Source of the DNA: Spongiivirga sp046524175
Lineage (GTDB): Bacteria; Bacteroidota; Bacteroidia; Flavobacteriales; Flavobacteriaceae
Direction: 5' to 3'
DNA: 64,000 nt
Assembly (NCBI RefSeq): GCF_046524175.1
Contig: NZ_JBEFZF010000010.1
Location: 1 to 64,000 of the forward strand
Within the stretch, counting starts at the first letter, position 1. Each line of letters starts with the position of its first letter. Position numbers and translations under genes: made by a program. The notes beneath the pieces are model-generated. The model was not told the DNA's origin, made no database searches, and was given only the letters and a program-made list of their open reading frames with translations. Shown piece by piece: positions 18,673-28,104 of this stretch.

Positions 18673-20089
18673 CAAACAATTCTTACTGCTACTCTCCATT
18701 TTTTTAGCTGGAACAGCAATTGGATTTGGTCAGGAAAGTACATCAACTTCTATAGAGGTGATCGCAGTGGAAGACGATGAAAACAATGGCATTGATATTA
18801 TTGAAACAGTGCCATATGAACCACAAGATACCACGACAGTTTCATCAGCTGAAAAAACAACTCCAAATCAAACATTTACTTCTCCTTTATATAAACAAAC
18901 ATCAGGAACATTTACCGTTGAAAACACCCCTAATCCTAAAAAAGGCAGAGGGAATGGGTATGTATCTGATCCTGCTGATATTATTTCAGCAAATGAAGAG
19001 CAGGTAATCAACCAAATGCTTTGGGAGCTCGAACAAAAATCGACCGCTCAAATTGCTGTTGTAATGCTACCGAGTATAGGGAACGAAGTCCCAAAAAACT
19101 TTGCCGTCGATCTATTTGAAGAATGGGGTATAGGTCAAGCAGAGACCGATAATGGTCTATTGATATTGACTGTTATGGATCAGCGACGCACCGAATTTGA
19201 AGTAGGTTACGGACTAGAACCCATTTTAACAGACGCAGTTTGCTTGCGAATAGGTACCGATGAGATTGTTCCGTTTTTTAAACAAGGACGGTTTGGGGCT
19301 GGAATTGTATCGGCATTAACTAGAGTCGACCAATTTCTGGACAATCCAGACGTCATCGATGAGATCTATGCTCATAATATAGGTTACACACAAAGTTCAC
19401 ACGAGCATGGTTTCTGGTGGTATTTCATAAGGATTTATGGAATAATAAGTTTGCTTTTCGCTATAGGATATTATGGTGTTGCATGGGACATAGAACGATC
19501 TAAAGATGATTATTATGATAAGTATATTCGTCTTGACAAAATGAAATTTGGGTGCTTATTATTTTTAATTCCGTTGCCTTTTATTCTGTTTAATGCCATG
19601 GTAAAAAGACGGTTAAAAAAATATCGAACCGCACCCCGCTTTAGCAAACTTAATGGCAAACCGCTGTTTCTAAAAAATGCCTGGGCCGAAAATAAGTTTT
19701 TAGAAAACGGGCAACTAATTGAAGAAAAAATCAACTCAGTCGATTATGATGTTTGGGTGACTGAAGATGAAAGCGATATTTTGATACTAGAATATGCGGG
19801 TAAAATTTCAAAATATAGTGACTGTGCTAAATGTGGTTATAAGACCTATGGTCGAAAGCGTTCCGTTGTCTTAAAAGCAGCAACCTACAGCAATTCGGGA
19901 AAACGAAAGGTTGTATATACTTGTGCAAACTGCCATTATACAAAAGAAGAAATAGAAATAATCCCTCAAAAAGTGCGCTCCAGCTCATCTTCAAGTTCAG
20001 GCGGTTCATCATGGTCATCAAGTTCTAGCAGCAGCTCAAGCTTTGGTGGTGGTAGTTCAGGTGGTGGCGGTGCTGGGGTTAGTTGGTAA
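18653..20089 (+). CDS. TPM-domain membrane protein with Cys-pair and Ser/Gly tail
   Basis: About 478 residues. TTG and ATG codons at 18647, 18650 and 18653 are all possible starts; I use 18653 (MKLKRYNKQ). Signal peptide to about residue 28, a Ser/Thr-rich linker, then a TPM domain (TLP18.3/Psb32/MOLO-1, about 100-235; VSDPADIISANEEQ and VGYGLEPILTD). Two membrane segments follow (about 255-275 and 305-325), then a domain with two Cys-x-x-Cys pairs (CAKC, CANC), probably a zinc site. The last 35 residues are almost only Ser and Gly. The start lies inside the exonuclease gene. TPM proteins are linked to membrane-protein turnover. Confidence 0.85.
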   Translation: MKLKRYNKQFLLLLSIFLAGTAIGFGQESTSTSIEVIAVEDDENNGIDIIETVPYEPQDTTTVSSAEKTTPNQTFTSPLYKQTSGTFTVENTPNPKKGRGNGYVSDPADIISANEEQVINQMLWELEQKSTAQIAVVMLPSIGNEVPKNFAVDLFEEWGIGQAETDNGLLILTVMDQRRTEFEVGYGLEPILTDAVCLRIGTDEIVPFFKQGRFGAGIVSALTRVDQFLDNPDVIDEIYAHNIGYTQSSHEHGFWWYFIRIYGIISLLFAIGYYGVAWDIERSKDDYYDKYIRLDKMKFGCLLFLIPLPFILFNAMVKRRLKKYRTAPRFSKLNGKPLFLKNAWAENKFLENGQLIEEKINSVDYDVWVTEDESDILILEYAGKISKYSDCAKCGYKTYGRKRSVVLKAATYSNSGKRKVVYTCANCHYTKEEIEIIPQKVRSSSSSSSGGSSWSSSSSSSSSFGGGSSGGGGAGVSW

Positions 20090-20167
20090 AATGAAAATAG
20101 TCTTAACTTAGGGGAATATTTTTAATCGTAAAAACCCTTAGGTATCCTTTCACAAGGAAAATCAACA

Positions 20168-20740
20168 ATGGACGCCTTCAAAGAATACCTACAACAATAT
20201 CCTAACTACAAGCCATCAGATTTTGATGCGGTATTACCATATTTGTCCATTAAAGAAGTAGACGCTGGTGAGTACCTGCTAAGGCAAGGCAAAATATGTA
20301 AACATATTGCTTTTATTGAAAGTGGCTTATTCAGACTATATTATTTAAATGACGGAAAAGAGGTAACCAATTGTTTTTGCAAAGAAAACACCTTAACTAC
20401 TTCGTATAGCAGTCTTATCTTGCAAAAACCCAGCGACATTGCCATACAGGCAATCGAACCTTCACGACTTATTATTTTATCGAATGATTCGCTTCAAAAA
20501 CTATATAAAACACATTCTTTTTGGCAGCAACTAGGCCGAATTGCGGCAGAAAATGAATTCATTACAACCGAAGAGCATAATCGATTTTTAAAAGACGTAT
20601 CTGCTACCAATAGATATCAATTACTACTAGAAAAAGATAAGCAATTATTGCAGCGAGTACCCCTTAATTACCTAGCGACATATCTTCAAATTACTCCAGA
20701 AACCCTTAGTAGAATACGCAATAAGCTCGCTCGAACTTGA
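20168..20740 (+). CDS. Crp/Fnr-family transcriptional regulator
   Basis: A 190-residue regulator with an N-terminal cyclic-nucleotide-binding-type beta-barrel (about 20-110; GEYLLRQGKICKHIAFIESGLFRL) and a C-terminal helix-turn-helix (about 155-190; LNYLATYLQITPETLSRIR). The ligand-pocket residues of true CRP are not conserved, as usual for this flavobacterial branch, and there is no N-terminal Cys cluster as in FNR. Its stop codon lies inside a palindrome TTGAT-N4-ATCAA that precedes arsM, so the protein may control arsM and possibly itself. Confidence 0.9.
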   Translation: MDAFKEYLQQYPNYKPSDFDAVLPYLSIKEVDAGEYLLRQGKICKHIAFIESGLFRLYYLNDGKEVTNCFCKENTLTTSYSSLILQKPSDIAIQAIEPSRLIILSNDSLQKLYKTHSFWQQLGRIAAENEFITTEEHNRFLKDVSATNRYQLLLEKDKQLLQRVPLNYLATYLQITPETLSRIRNKLART

Positions 20741-20750
20741 TCTATATCAA
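20737..20750. promoter_or_regulatory. FNR-type operator TTGAT-N4-ATCAA between the Crp/Fnr gene and arsM
   Basis: TTGATCTATATCAA is an exact match to the classical Crp/Fnr-family box. It overlaps the stop codon of the regulator gene. Its centre lies about 41 bases before the transcription start predicted from the adjacent promoter, which is the class II activator position. Confidence 0.65.
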
Positions 20751-20780
20751 TTGACATCTTACAAACGTAAGTGAAATTTG
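20751..20780 (+). promoter_or_regulatory. Probable promoter of arsM
   Basis: TTG (20751-20753), 19 bases, then GAAATTTG (20773-20780), which fits TAnnTTTG at five of six fixed positions. Start of transcription would be near 20784. The site overlaps the GTG at 20771 that could be taken as a start codon, which argues that arsM begins at the ATG at 20810. Confidence 0.5.
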
Positions 20781-20809
20781 TTCCAATATTCATCAAAACA
20801 TACGATAAA

Positions 20810-21655
20810 ATGGAAACAAGTTCAATTAAACAATCGGTTGTAAACAGTTATGGTAAACTAGCCAAGCTTACCAAAAACCATACTTGGTCTAAGCTTTTTT
20901 CCTGTTGTGATACAGCGCAAAATACCAATACTGTTGCAAAAGCAATAGGATATACAGCCAATGAAATAACATCGGTTCCTGAACAATCAAATTTAGGTGT
21001 AGGCTGTGGCAACCCATCAGCTTTAGCCAACATTAGAAAAGGACAAACCATTATCGACTTAGGCTCAGGTGCAGGATTTGATTCGTTTATTGTTGCCAAT
21101 GCTTTAGAAGGTTCCGGTAAAGTCATCGGCATCGATTTGTCTGATGATATGCTAACATTAGCCAAAAGTAACGCCAAAAAAGGCCGCTACAATAATGTTG
21201 AATTTATCAAGGGTGACATTGAGCAATTACCACTTGACAATGCAATTGCGGATCTGGTTATTTCCAATTGCGTTATCAATCTTTCCCTTAATAAAGGCGA
21301 CGTATATAAAGAAGCCTTTAGAGTATTAAAAAAAGGTGGGGCATTAGCTATAAGTGATATTGTGCTAGAAAAAGACCTCCCTGAAGTACTAAAAAATTCA
21401 CTTGCTGGTCATGTAGCTTGCGTTTCAGGGGCAGAGCGAATAGATACCTATATAAATTACATTGAGAATGCTGGCTTTACCGAAATTAAAATTGGCAGTA
21501 AAACAACCTTTCCACTTGAATTAATGTTGGCCGATCCTCAAATACAAAAACTAGCTACGCAGTTGAATTTTAACCTTAATAGTGATGAAGCAAAAGATAT
21601 CGCAGCAAGCGTTAAGAGCGTTTCGATCACCGCTAGGAAAAAATTTAAAAACTAA
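20810..21655 (+). CDS. arsM: Arsenite S-adenosylmethionine methyltransferase
   Basis: About 281 residues. An in-frame GTG at 20771 would add 13 residues, but it lies in the likely promoter, and METSSIKQ fits the family start. A class I methyltransferase: SAM motif I IIDLGSGAGFDSF, acidic loop GIDLSDDML, motif LPLDNAIADLVISNCVINL. The Cys residues that bind As(III) in ArsM are recognisable: the N-terminal CCD/GVGCGNPSA region, SNCVINLS and HVACVSGA. The enzyme methylates arsenite to volatile or excretable forms. The neighbour is a Crp/Fnr regulator rather than ArsR, and no arsB/arsC is present. A terminator follows directly. Confidence 0.92.
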   Translation: METSSIKQSVVNSYGKLAKLTKNHTWSKLFSCCDTAQNTNTVAKAIGYTANEITSVPEQSNLGVGCGNPSALANIRKGQTIIDLGSGAGFDSFIVANALEGSGKVIGIDLSDDMLTLAKSNAKKGRYNNVEFIKGDIEQLPLDNAIADLVISNCVINLSLNKGDVYKEAFRVLKKGGALAISDIVLEKDLPEVLKNSLAGHVACVSGAERIDTYINYIENAGFTEIKIGSKTTFPLELMLADPQIQKLATQLNFNLNSDEAKDIAASVKSVSITARKKFKN

Positions 21656-21660
21656 AATAA

Positions 21661-21691
21661 AAAACCCCTGATACAAAATATCAGGGGTTTT
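21661..21691. terminator. Bidirectional terminator between arsM and the S8 protease gene
   Basis: AAAACCCCTGATA (21661-21673), loop CAAAA, TATCAGGGGTTTT (21679-21691): a 13-bp perfect stem with A/T ends on both sides, between convergent genes. Confidence 0.9.
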
Positions 21692-21714
21692 AAGTTGGTT
21701 ATTTATTTAATTGA

Positions 21715-24700
21715 CTACCGTCGCATAAACTTTTGAGTATTGGTTTCTTCACCATCATTGAGCTCAATGAAATACACTCCTGCTCTTAAATCATTCACTG
21801 AAATTCTATTTTGAATTAACTTACCGGCTTTCACTTGTTTTCCGGTAACATCCATAATTCGGTAAGTAGCTTCACCGCTATCTGGCATTTTAATATTTAA
21901 TGAGTTACCGATTACCGGGTTTGGATAGATCAAGAAATCACCATCAAAACCTTCATCAGCATCTGCCTCACTAAAGGTCGAGAATGTTTGTATCGCGCTA
22001 ATGCTATTGGTAGTAGCGCTTGCATTTGATAATCCTGTAATCGATACCTGATCAATATATACCTGATCTCCATTCGCTGAAGCATCACACTGGAATCTAA
22101 ATCCAGAGTTTGCAGCAAAATTATACTCAGAAGCGCTAATCGTTACTGTAGCAGTGTAAAAGGTATTGTTGTTAAAGCTTGTCCCTCGTGCATAGGTTGC
22201 AACCGTGTTCCACTGCGATCCATCATAGAAACGAACCCAAAAATCTTCACCGTTCTCCATACTGTAAGCATAGAAGTAGAATGTCACTTCAACAGTATCA
22301 AAAGAAGAAACGTCAACATTGTTTAAAGTCATCGAACTTCTTGTTCCCGAGTTATCACGGAGTCTGATCGAGTAATTCCCTTCAAAAGATCTACTTCCAG
22401 AATATCTAAATGCATCACTACCGCCATCGATCCAGCCATCCCATCCAGATTCAAAGAACCCTTCATGAATTACCACAGGGTCACCACCTCCAGGAGCTGC
22501 TTCCGTGGTAACATTTAATGATGCACTGTTTGCAGAAACATTTCCTGCTGCATCTTTAGCTCTAACAGCAAAAGCGTAGGTAGTATCTGCTGTAAGTCCA
22601 CTTACAGTGAATGATGTTCCCGTAGGGCTTGCAATTACGGAGCCATCTTGTAATACATCATATTCTGTTACACCAACATTGTCGGTTGAAGCATTCCAAG
22701 AAAGATCTACGCTTGTTTGTGTCACATTGCTAGATGTTAATCCAGCTGGCACAGAAGGTGCTTCAGTATCTCCTGCAGGTGCTTCGGTTGTTACAGTAAC
22801 AGTACCTTGAGCAGATTCGTTCCCTGCTGCATCAATTGCTGATACACCAAATGTATAAGTGGTATCTGCGGTAAGTCCGGTAATGTTAGCAGTAGTTCCT
22901 GTCACGGTGCCGATATTTGTTGAACCGTTATACACGTTATATCCTGTAACGCCAACATTGTCTGAAGATGCATTCCAACTTAAGTCTAAGGTAGTTTGTG
23001 CAACATTCGATGCAGTTACATTTCCTGGAGTTGTAGGTGCTTCCGTATCTCCAGCTGGCGCAGCTGTTGTAACCGTTACAGATGCTTGATTTGATTCGTT
23101 CCCCGCAGCATCAACTGCCGATACATTAAAAGTATATTGTGTATCTGCAGTAAGACCTGTAATATTAGCAGTAGTTCCTGTCACCGTTCCTAGGCTTGTG
23201 GTACCATTATAAACATTATAACCTGTTACACCTACGTTATCGCTAGATGCCACCCAACTTAAGTCTACAGTAGTTTGTGTAATGTTAGAAGCTGCTAAGT
23301 TTCCTGGTGTGGTTGGTGCCTCTGTATCCGGGCCAGATCCTGATCCGTCACCTAATACGACTGTATAATCTTCTACTTGACCATATGTAAATGTTTCACA
23401 AGCAGTAGGCACACCATTATACTTCATAGATACACGCATGCGTACTGCACCATCAGCTGCTCCTGAGGGAACTGTAAATGATCCGCTTACTGGCGAAGCT
23501 GTAGTAGCTGATTGAGAGAATACTTGCTCATCACTATCGAACGTTCCGTTCTTATTAAAATCAATCCAAACGCCGTACCCTTCTCGATAGGTTGTACCCG
23601 TCCAAGTTGGTGTTACTGTTACCGTATAAGAATCCCCTTTTGTCAAATCAGTAGATATGCTGGTAAAATCTTGATATCCGCTTACTGCTCCCGAACTATT
23701 ATCGATAGATCCTAATTGTACACGACCAATATATTCATCATTCACTCTGTTTCCTTGTGAGTCGCAGTAGTTAAGAATTAATTCTGGAGTACTAAATGTT
23801 GCAGATGCGCTATAATTTGAAGTAGAGCCATCATCACATTTACTACGAACCTGTACTTCGTAATCGCTAAGTTGCGTTAACCCAGTTAGGTTGGTCGAAG
23901 AACCATTAGATGAAATTGTTGTCCAAGATGAACTTCCTACCACTCTGTATCGAATATCGTAGCTAGCTCCTGGCACAGTATTCCAGCTTACTCTAGCTCC
24001 ATTAGCAGTTACATTACTTGTTGATACATTTTCAGGAACAGTAGCATCACAAACTATTGGAGTACTACTAGCGCCTGTTACAATTAATGTAAAGTCCTGA
24101 CTTCCGCCTGTTAACGTTCCTTTATGTGTTACCGTTACAGTATAAGAACCAACAGCACTTGAAACGTCTACTCTTTCAAAAGGATCAACATTATTATCCC
24201 CTGTACCATTAGTGGTAATGGAAGTTAAACGATATGGCTCAAAAGTATCTGAATTTTTGGTGACACGAACATCAAGGTCATTTACCAGGACTGGAGTTGT
24301 AACATTTGCAGTTCCTGTATTCACAGTACCGGCTCTATCTGTCCAACTAATAGAAACCATAAGGTCGCTTACTCCATCAGAATCAACATTTACAGAATAG
24401 GACTCTCCTGAGTTTAAGGTACGCTCATCGATCACCGCACCATTACCATTTGCTGTAATCGCTTCGGCTGCTCTTTTGGCATTTAATAATCCCCATCCAA
24501 AAACTGCATCTGGTCCGGTTGAACCAGCATCATCAGCTGTATGAAGTGCCAATCCTTTTAAAGAAGCTGCACGCATAAAGCTACCATTAAGCTCATTATA
24601 ATGTTGCTGTAATAATAATAATGATCCCATTACATTCGGTGATGCCATTGAGGTACCTGAAATAGTAGCATACTCCGTATCAGTTCCTTCATAGGTTGAG

Positions 24701-25698
24701 AAAACACCTGTTCCGTTACCTGCAATATCTGGTTTGATCCGTAAATCATCCGTAGGACCTTCACTACTTCCAGAGTTGATATTAACACTAATAAGATTAC
24801 CACTAGCATCAACATTCGCATCTTGTGCATTCGCAACTACTAAAGTGTTTTTAGAAGTAGAATGTCCTGTTAATTTATCATATGCTGAGTTTCCGTTTAA
24901 TGGATTTCCGTTGTGATTGGTATTTCCGTCATTACCGGCAGCAACCACCATTAAATACATTGGAGAGTTGAATTGGAGGTTATCCCAATCTCTTGAGTCT
25001 TCAATATATGCCCCAAAATAATAATCAGGAACAAGGTCACTTCTAAAACCATAAGAATGATTTGAAAGAAGCATTCCGTTTGCAGCTTGACCAGTTGCTT
25101 CCGAAACATCGCTATTCCAGTCATGACCAATTGCTTTTGCTTGTGGAGCCATCCCTTTAGCATCTGGATTAACCCCAGATGCTATGATTGTACCTGTTAC
25201 ATGCGCAGCATGAAAGTTTAGTGTTGATGAGTTATCACCAATAGAAAAGCGATTGTTGCCTCCAGGACCATCGTATTCTTGGTGAGAAGGCCTTGCTAAA
25301 CCACCATCCCAAACATAAGCGGTCATGTTTTGACCATCAAGATTTAATCCTAAGCTACCACCACCATTAAGGTGATTTGTTCTCGTTGAAGCAGCAGCAT
25401 CAACGTTATACGTGGCATAATAAATAGGAGAACCGTCTTTTGCGATTCGTTGTAGTTCTACAAAAGTACCATCTCTTAAAAGTTCTGAAGTTTTCCAGCC
25501 TTTTTGGGCAGCAATTCTAATTGCCTCTGCTTTTTGAGCTGCTTTTCTTTTTGATACTTCGCTCTTTAGTTGAGTTAGTGCGGCCTGGTTGTTATGACCT
25601 ACGATTTTTTGTACTTGGGCTTTAGTTTGTGCGGATAAAGAGTACGCACTAAAAACCAACACCATTGACAAAAACACCTTAAAATAGTTGTTTTTCAT
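21715..25698 (-). CDS. Secreted subtilisin-like (S8) serine protease with FN3, GEVED and T9SS sorting domains
   Basis: A 1327-residue exoprotease. Signal peptide 1-23; Lys-rich propeptide-like region to about 95; S8 catalytic domain about 105-420 with Asp131 (YVWDGG), His166 (HAAHVTGT), oxyanion Asn256 (AAGNDG) and Ser350 (SGTSMASP). A C-terminal P-domain-like beta region (about 425-550) follows, then FN3 (about 555-640), GEVED (about 690-785), three tandem FN3 repeats of 93 residues (about 790-1080), a jelly-roll-like module (GFFESGWDGWIDGGSDA, about 1090-1240) and a T9SS type A sorting domain (YPNPV...GVYFIEL). Secreted through the outer membrane and probably surface-bound. The C-terminal modules match those of the metalloprotease at 28463-32707. 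Confidence 0.93.
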   Translation of the reverse strand: MKNNYFKVFLSMVLVFSAYSLSAQTKAQVQKIVGHNNQAALTQLKSEVSKRKAAQKAEAIRIAAQKGWKTSELLRDGTFVELQRIAKDGSPIYYATYNVDAAASTRTNHLNGGGSLGLNLDGQNMTAYVWDGGLARPSHQEYDGPGGNNRFSIGDNSSTLNFHAAHVTGTIIASGVNPDAKGMAPQAKAIGHDWNSDVSEATGQAANGMLLSNHSYGFRSDLVPDYYFGAYIEDSRDWDNLQFNSPMYLMVVAAGNDGNTNHNGNPLNGNSAYDKLTGHSTSKNTLVVANAQDANVDASGNLISVNINSGSSEGPTDDLRIKPDIAGNGTGVFSTYEGTDTEYATISGTSMASPNVMGSLLLLQQHYNELNGSFMRAASLKGLALHTADDAGSTGPDAVFGWGLLNAKRAAEAITANGNGAVIDERTLNSGESYSVNVDSDGVSDLMVSISWTDRAGTVNTGTANVTTPVLVNDLDVRVTKNSDTFEPYRLTSITTNGTGDNNVDPFERVDVSSAVGSYTVTVTHKGTLTGGSQDFTLIVTGASSTPIVCDATVPENVSTSNVTANGARVSWNTVPGASYDIRYRVVGSSSWTTISSNGSSTNLTGLTQLSDYEVQVRSKCDDGSTSNYSASATFSTPELILNYCDSQGNRVNDEYIGRVQLGSIDNSSGAVSGYQDFTSISTDLTKGDSYTVTVTPTWTGTTYREGYGVWIDFNKNGTFDSDEQVFSQSATTASPVSGSFTVPSGAADGAVRMRVSMKYNGVPTACETFTYGQVEDYTVVLGDGSGSGPDTEAPTTPGNLAASNITQTTVDLSWVASSDNVGVTGYNVYNGTTSLGTVTGTTANITGLTADTQYTFNVSAVDAAGNESNQASVTVTTAAPAGDTEAPTTPGNVTASNVAQTTLDLSWNASSDNVGVTGYNVYNGSTNIGTVTGTTANITGLTADTTYTFGVSAIDAAGNESAQGTVTVTTEAPAGDTEAPSVPAGLTSSNVTQTSVDLSWNASTDNVGVTEYDVLQDGSVIASPTGTSFTVSGLTADTTYAFAVRAKDAAGNVSANSASLNVTTEAAPGGGDPVVIHEGFFESGWDGWIDGGSDAFRYSGSRSFEGNYSIRLRDNSGTRSSMTLNNVDVSSFDTVEVTFYFYAYSMENGEDFWVRFYDGSQWNTVATYARGTSFNNNTFYTATVTISASEYNFAANSGFRFQCDASANGDQVYIDQVSITGLSNASATTNSISAIQTFSTFSEADADEGFDGDFLIYPNPVIGNSLNIKMPDSGEATYRIMDVTGKQVKAGKLIQNRISVNDLRAGVYFIELNDGEETNTQKFMRR
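22500..23337 (-). repeat. Three tandem FN3-coding repeats of 279 bases
   Basis: Anchors such as the Val-Ser codons after 'APTTPG...EAP' recur at 22766, 23045 and 23324, exactly 279 bases (93 codons) apart, inside the S8 protease gene. The units encode DTEAPTTPGN-type FN3 domains with strongly similar DNA. Confidence 0.85.
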
Positions 25699-25851
25699 AT
25701 TAGTTATTTAGCATTTAATAAAAGGTTTGTGAAAAGTGCCGTGAATGTATCAAAAATTTGTTAATATCCTAAAAAGTCGAAAACCTTTTCGATTAACCGT
25801 TGGTTTTCGTTTAAACACACCCTTCCTTTTATTAAACAAGATTGGATTTTA

Positions 25852-25859
25852 TATATTTG
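25852..25859 (+). promoter_or_regulatory. -7 element directly before the ABC ATPase start
   Basis: TATATTTG, an exact TAnnTTTG match, ends three bases before the ATG at 25863, predicting a leaderless or nearly leaderless message. No clear TTG -33 element. Confidence 0.4.
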
Positions 25860-25862
25860 AAG

Positions 25863-27554
25863 ATGTCTGAAAATGTAATTTTAGAAGTTGAAGAATTGAG
25901 TATTGCAGCTCGTTCTCAAAAACCTAATATACAACTTGTTAATGCGATTTCATTTCAACTTTTTGAGAATGAAATTTTAGGAATTGTAGGTGAATCTGGA
26001 TCAGGAAAATCGATTACAAGTTTAGCGATTATGGGACTTTTACCTAAACAAGCACTATGCATTTCATCGGGACATATTAATTACAAGTCAAATATATTGA
26101 CAGATTTTTCTGATATTGACTATCGCGCAATCCGAGGTAAAAAAATATCGATGATTTTTCAAGAGCCAATGAGTTCTTTAAACCCTTCTCTAAAATGTGG
26201 TTCGCAAGTAGTTGAAATATTGTTGCAACATACTCAAATGACCAAAAGAGAAGCAAAAGAAGAAACGATTGCTCTTTTTGAAAAGGTCCAGCTCCCTAGA
26301 CCAAATGAAATATTTAATAGCTACCCACATCAAATAAGTGGTGGTCAAAAGCAGCGAGTTATGATAGCCATGGCCATTGCCTGCAAACCTGATATTTTAA
26401 TTGCCGACGAGCCTACAACCGCTCTTGATGTAACCGTACAAAACGAAATCATTTCACTGTTAAAAAACCTTCAGCAGGAAACAAAAATGAGTGTTATTTT
26501 TATTACTCATGATTTGGGATTGGTTTCGGAAATTGCTGATCGTATTTTGGTCATGTATCAAGGTGATATAGTTGAGCAGGGTGATGCGCAAGCTCTTTTT
26601 AAAAACCCTCAAAATGCATATACCAAAGCGCTATTAGCTTCTAGACCATCTCTCGATAGACGACTTTCAAAACTGCCTACCATACAAGATGTGTTAAATA
26701 ATACGGTGAGTCATAAAGTTATAACAGCAGGGCAACGCCAACGCAGACATGAAGATATGTATGCACAAGAACCCATTTTAGAGGTGAAAAATGTGCATAA
26801 AGAATATGTCAGTAATCCCGGATTATTTAAAAAAAGCACTGCTGTTAAAGCAGTAAATGATGTTAGTTTTAAAATATATCCAGGAGAAACTTTAGGCCTT
26901 GTCGGAGAATCTGGGTGTGGAAAATCGACATTAGGAAATGCCATTTTACAGCTAGACAAAGCTACTTCCGGCAGTATCTTTTATAAGGGAATAGATATAA
27001 CCAAATTAAGGGGAAATGAACTCAGAGCGCTTCGAAAAGATATTCAGATAATATTTCAAGATCCTTATGCTTCACTTAATCCAAGACTTACTGTTGGAAA
27101 AGCAATAATAGAACCTATGAAGGTTCATCAACTATATAACAATGATATTGAGCGCAAACAACAGACGATTAAGTTGTTAAAACGTGTAGGATTAGACGAG
27201 AATTGCTTTGACCGATATCCGCACGAATTCTCTGGCGGGCAACGTCAACGAATAGGAATTGCAAGAACCATAGCGCTGCAGCCAAAACTGATAGTTTGCG
27301 ATGAATCAGTTTCGGCTTTGGATATTTCCGTGCAAGCGCAGGTACTCAATTTGCTAAACGAACTAAAAAATAACTTTGGTTTTTCCTACATTTTCATTAG
27401 CCACGATCTGTCGGTTGTTAAATACATGTCAGATCAACTGTTGGTAATGAATCAAGGTAAAATAGAAGAGTTGGGTGATGCCGATTTAATCTACAGCAAT
27501 CCAACATCTAATTATACCAAGGAATTAATTAGCGCGATTCCTAAAGGATTATAA
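25863..27554 (+). CDS. Two-domain ABC transporter ATPase of the peptide (Dpp/Opp/YejF) type
   Basis: 563 residues from the ATG at 25863; a TTG at 25842 would add seven residues but overlaps the promoter. Two complete ATPase domains in one chain, like YejF/GsiA: domain 1 has Walker A GESGSGKS (43-50), signature SGGQKQR, Walker B ILIADEPT; domain 2 has GESGCGKS, SGGQRQR and LIVCDES. Each is followed by the short oligopeptide-transporter C-terminal region (YTKALLASRPS; YTKELISAIP). It would power uptake or export of peptides or nickel-like chelates, but no permease or binding-protein gene is adjacent, so partners must be encoded elsewhere. Confidence 0.93.
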   Translation: MSENVILEVEELSIAARSQKPNIQLVNAISFQLFENEILGIVGESGSGKSITSLAIMGLLPKQALCISSGHINYKSNILTDFSDIDYRAIRGKKISMIFQEPMSSLNPSLKCGSQVVEILLQHTQMTKREAKEETIALFEKVQLPRPNEIFNSYPHQISGGQKQRVMIAMAIACKPDILIADEPTTALDVTVQNEIISLLKNLQQETKMSVIFITHDLGLVSEIADRILVMYQGDIVEQGDAQALFKNPQNAYTKALLASRPSLDRRLSKLPTIQDVLNNTVSHKVITAGQRQRRHEDMYAQEPILEVKNVHKEYVSNPGLFKKSTAVKAVNDVSFKIYPGETLGLVGESGCGKSTLGNAILQLDKATSGSIFYKGIDITKLRGNELRALRKDIQIIFQDPYASLNPRLTVGKAIIEPMKVHQLYNNDIERKQQTIKLLKRVGLDENCFDRYPHEFSGGQRQRIGIARTIALQPKLIVCDESVSALDISVQAQVLNLLNELKNNFGFSYIFISHDLSVVKYMSDQLLVMNQGKIEELGDADLIYSNPTSNYTKELISAIPKGL

Positions 27555-27879
27555 CATCAATATTTTCTTTGAAAGTTTCAGTAGGCTTCTGGTTAGTTCA
27601 ACTGTGTTGTTGAAGGAAGTAACTACTTTAAAATCCCGAATAGGGCGTTTAGCAGATAGACGAGTCGTCTCCATAGTTAATAGGTTTAAGATTTAGGGAC
27701 GTGCAATATATGTATGTTAGGGGAAGGCCTGCCTAAAAAATGTGAATTTTTTGATAAAATCAACCTATTTTTCGTTAAAGCGATGCGAATTTGTCAATTT
27801 TATCGATTAACGTACTGAATCATTTTTCAAAATATTAATCTGTATGAACCGCAACCTAGGAAAGTAACCAAAAAATAAA

Positions 27880-27900
27880 AGCCACTCATTTCTGGTGGCT
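27880..27900 (-). terminator. Intrinsic terminator of the 39-codon mini-gene
   Basis: AGCCAC / GTGGCT stem with a 9-base loop; on the minus strand it is followed by TTTATTTTTT. It lies 62 bases beyond the mini-gene stop codon. Confidence 0.8.
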
Positions 27901-27962
27901 GTTCTTTCCGAAGGTATCGGTTAGGTTTAGTTTAGAATCCTCTTTGGGGCAAAAAAAGGCTC

Positions 27963-28082
27963 TTAGATCATAAATACCTTTCTGGTAAGTACGATTAAAC
28001 TTTTAATAAATTCTACAGTTCCAGCTGCAGAAGCTCCAGCTTGATTGCTGTTGGTAAATGTTGTTGAGTAATTTGTTTTCAT
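27963..28082 (-). CDS. 39-residue peptide with its own promoter and terminator
   Basis: A short frame starting ATG AAA ACA AAT and ending TAA. The first half is polar with small residues (Thr, Ser, Asn, Gln, Ala, Gly; NSNQAGASAAG); the second half is hydrophobic and basic (VEFIKSLIVLTRKVFMI), fitting an amphipathic or membrane-seeking helix. A well-formed vegetative promoter lies 23 bases upstream and a terminator downstream, making a separate transcript of about 220 bases. I do not recognise the family. It could be a secreted signal or antimicrobial peptide, a toxin, a regulatory small protein, or a by-product of a small RNA. The frame check was done codon by codon. Confidence 0.5.
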   Translation of the reverse strand: MKTNYSTTFTNSNQAGASAAGTVEFIKSLIVLTRKVFMI

Positions 28083-28104
28083 GATATTGGGATTTAGTTA
28101 AGTT

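Noticed and set aside
19975..20086. Ser/Gly-only tail of the TPM protein as a frameshift or assembly error
   Set aside because: The frame is open to a proper stop, and Ser/Gly-rich tails ending TPM proteins are common in bacteria.
20771..20809. GTG start of arsM giving 13 extra residues
   Set aside because: The GTG lies within the probable promoter and the ATG at 20810 fits known ArsM N-termini.
22179..24400. Plus-strand open frames inside the S8 protease gene
   Set aside because: Antisense shadows of biased repetitive coding sequence; no signals or domain content.
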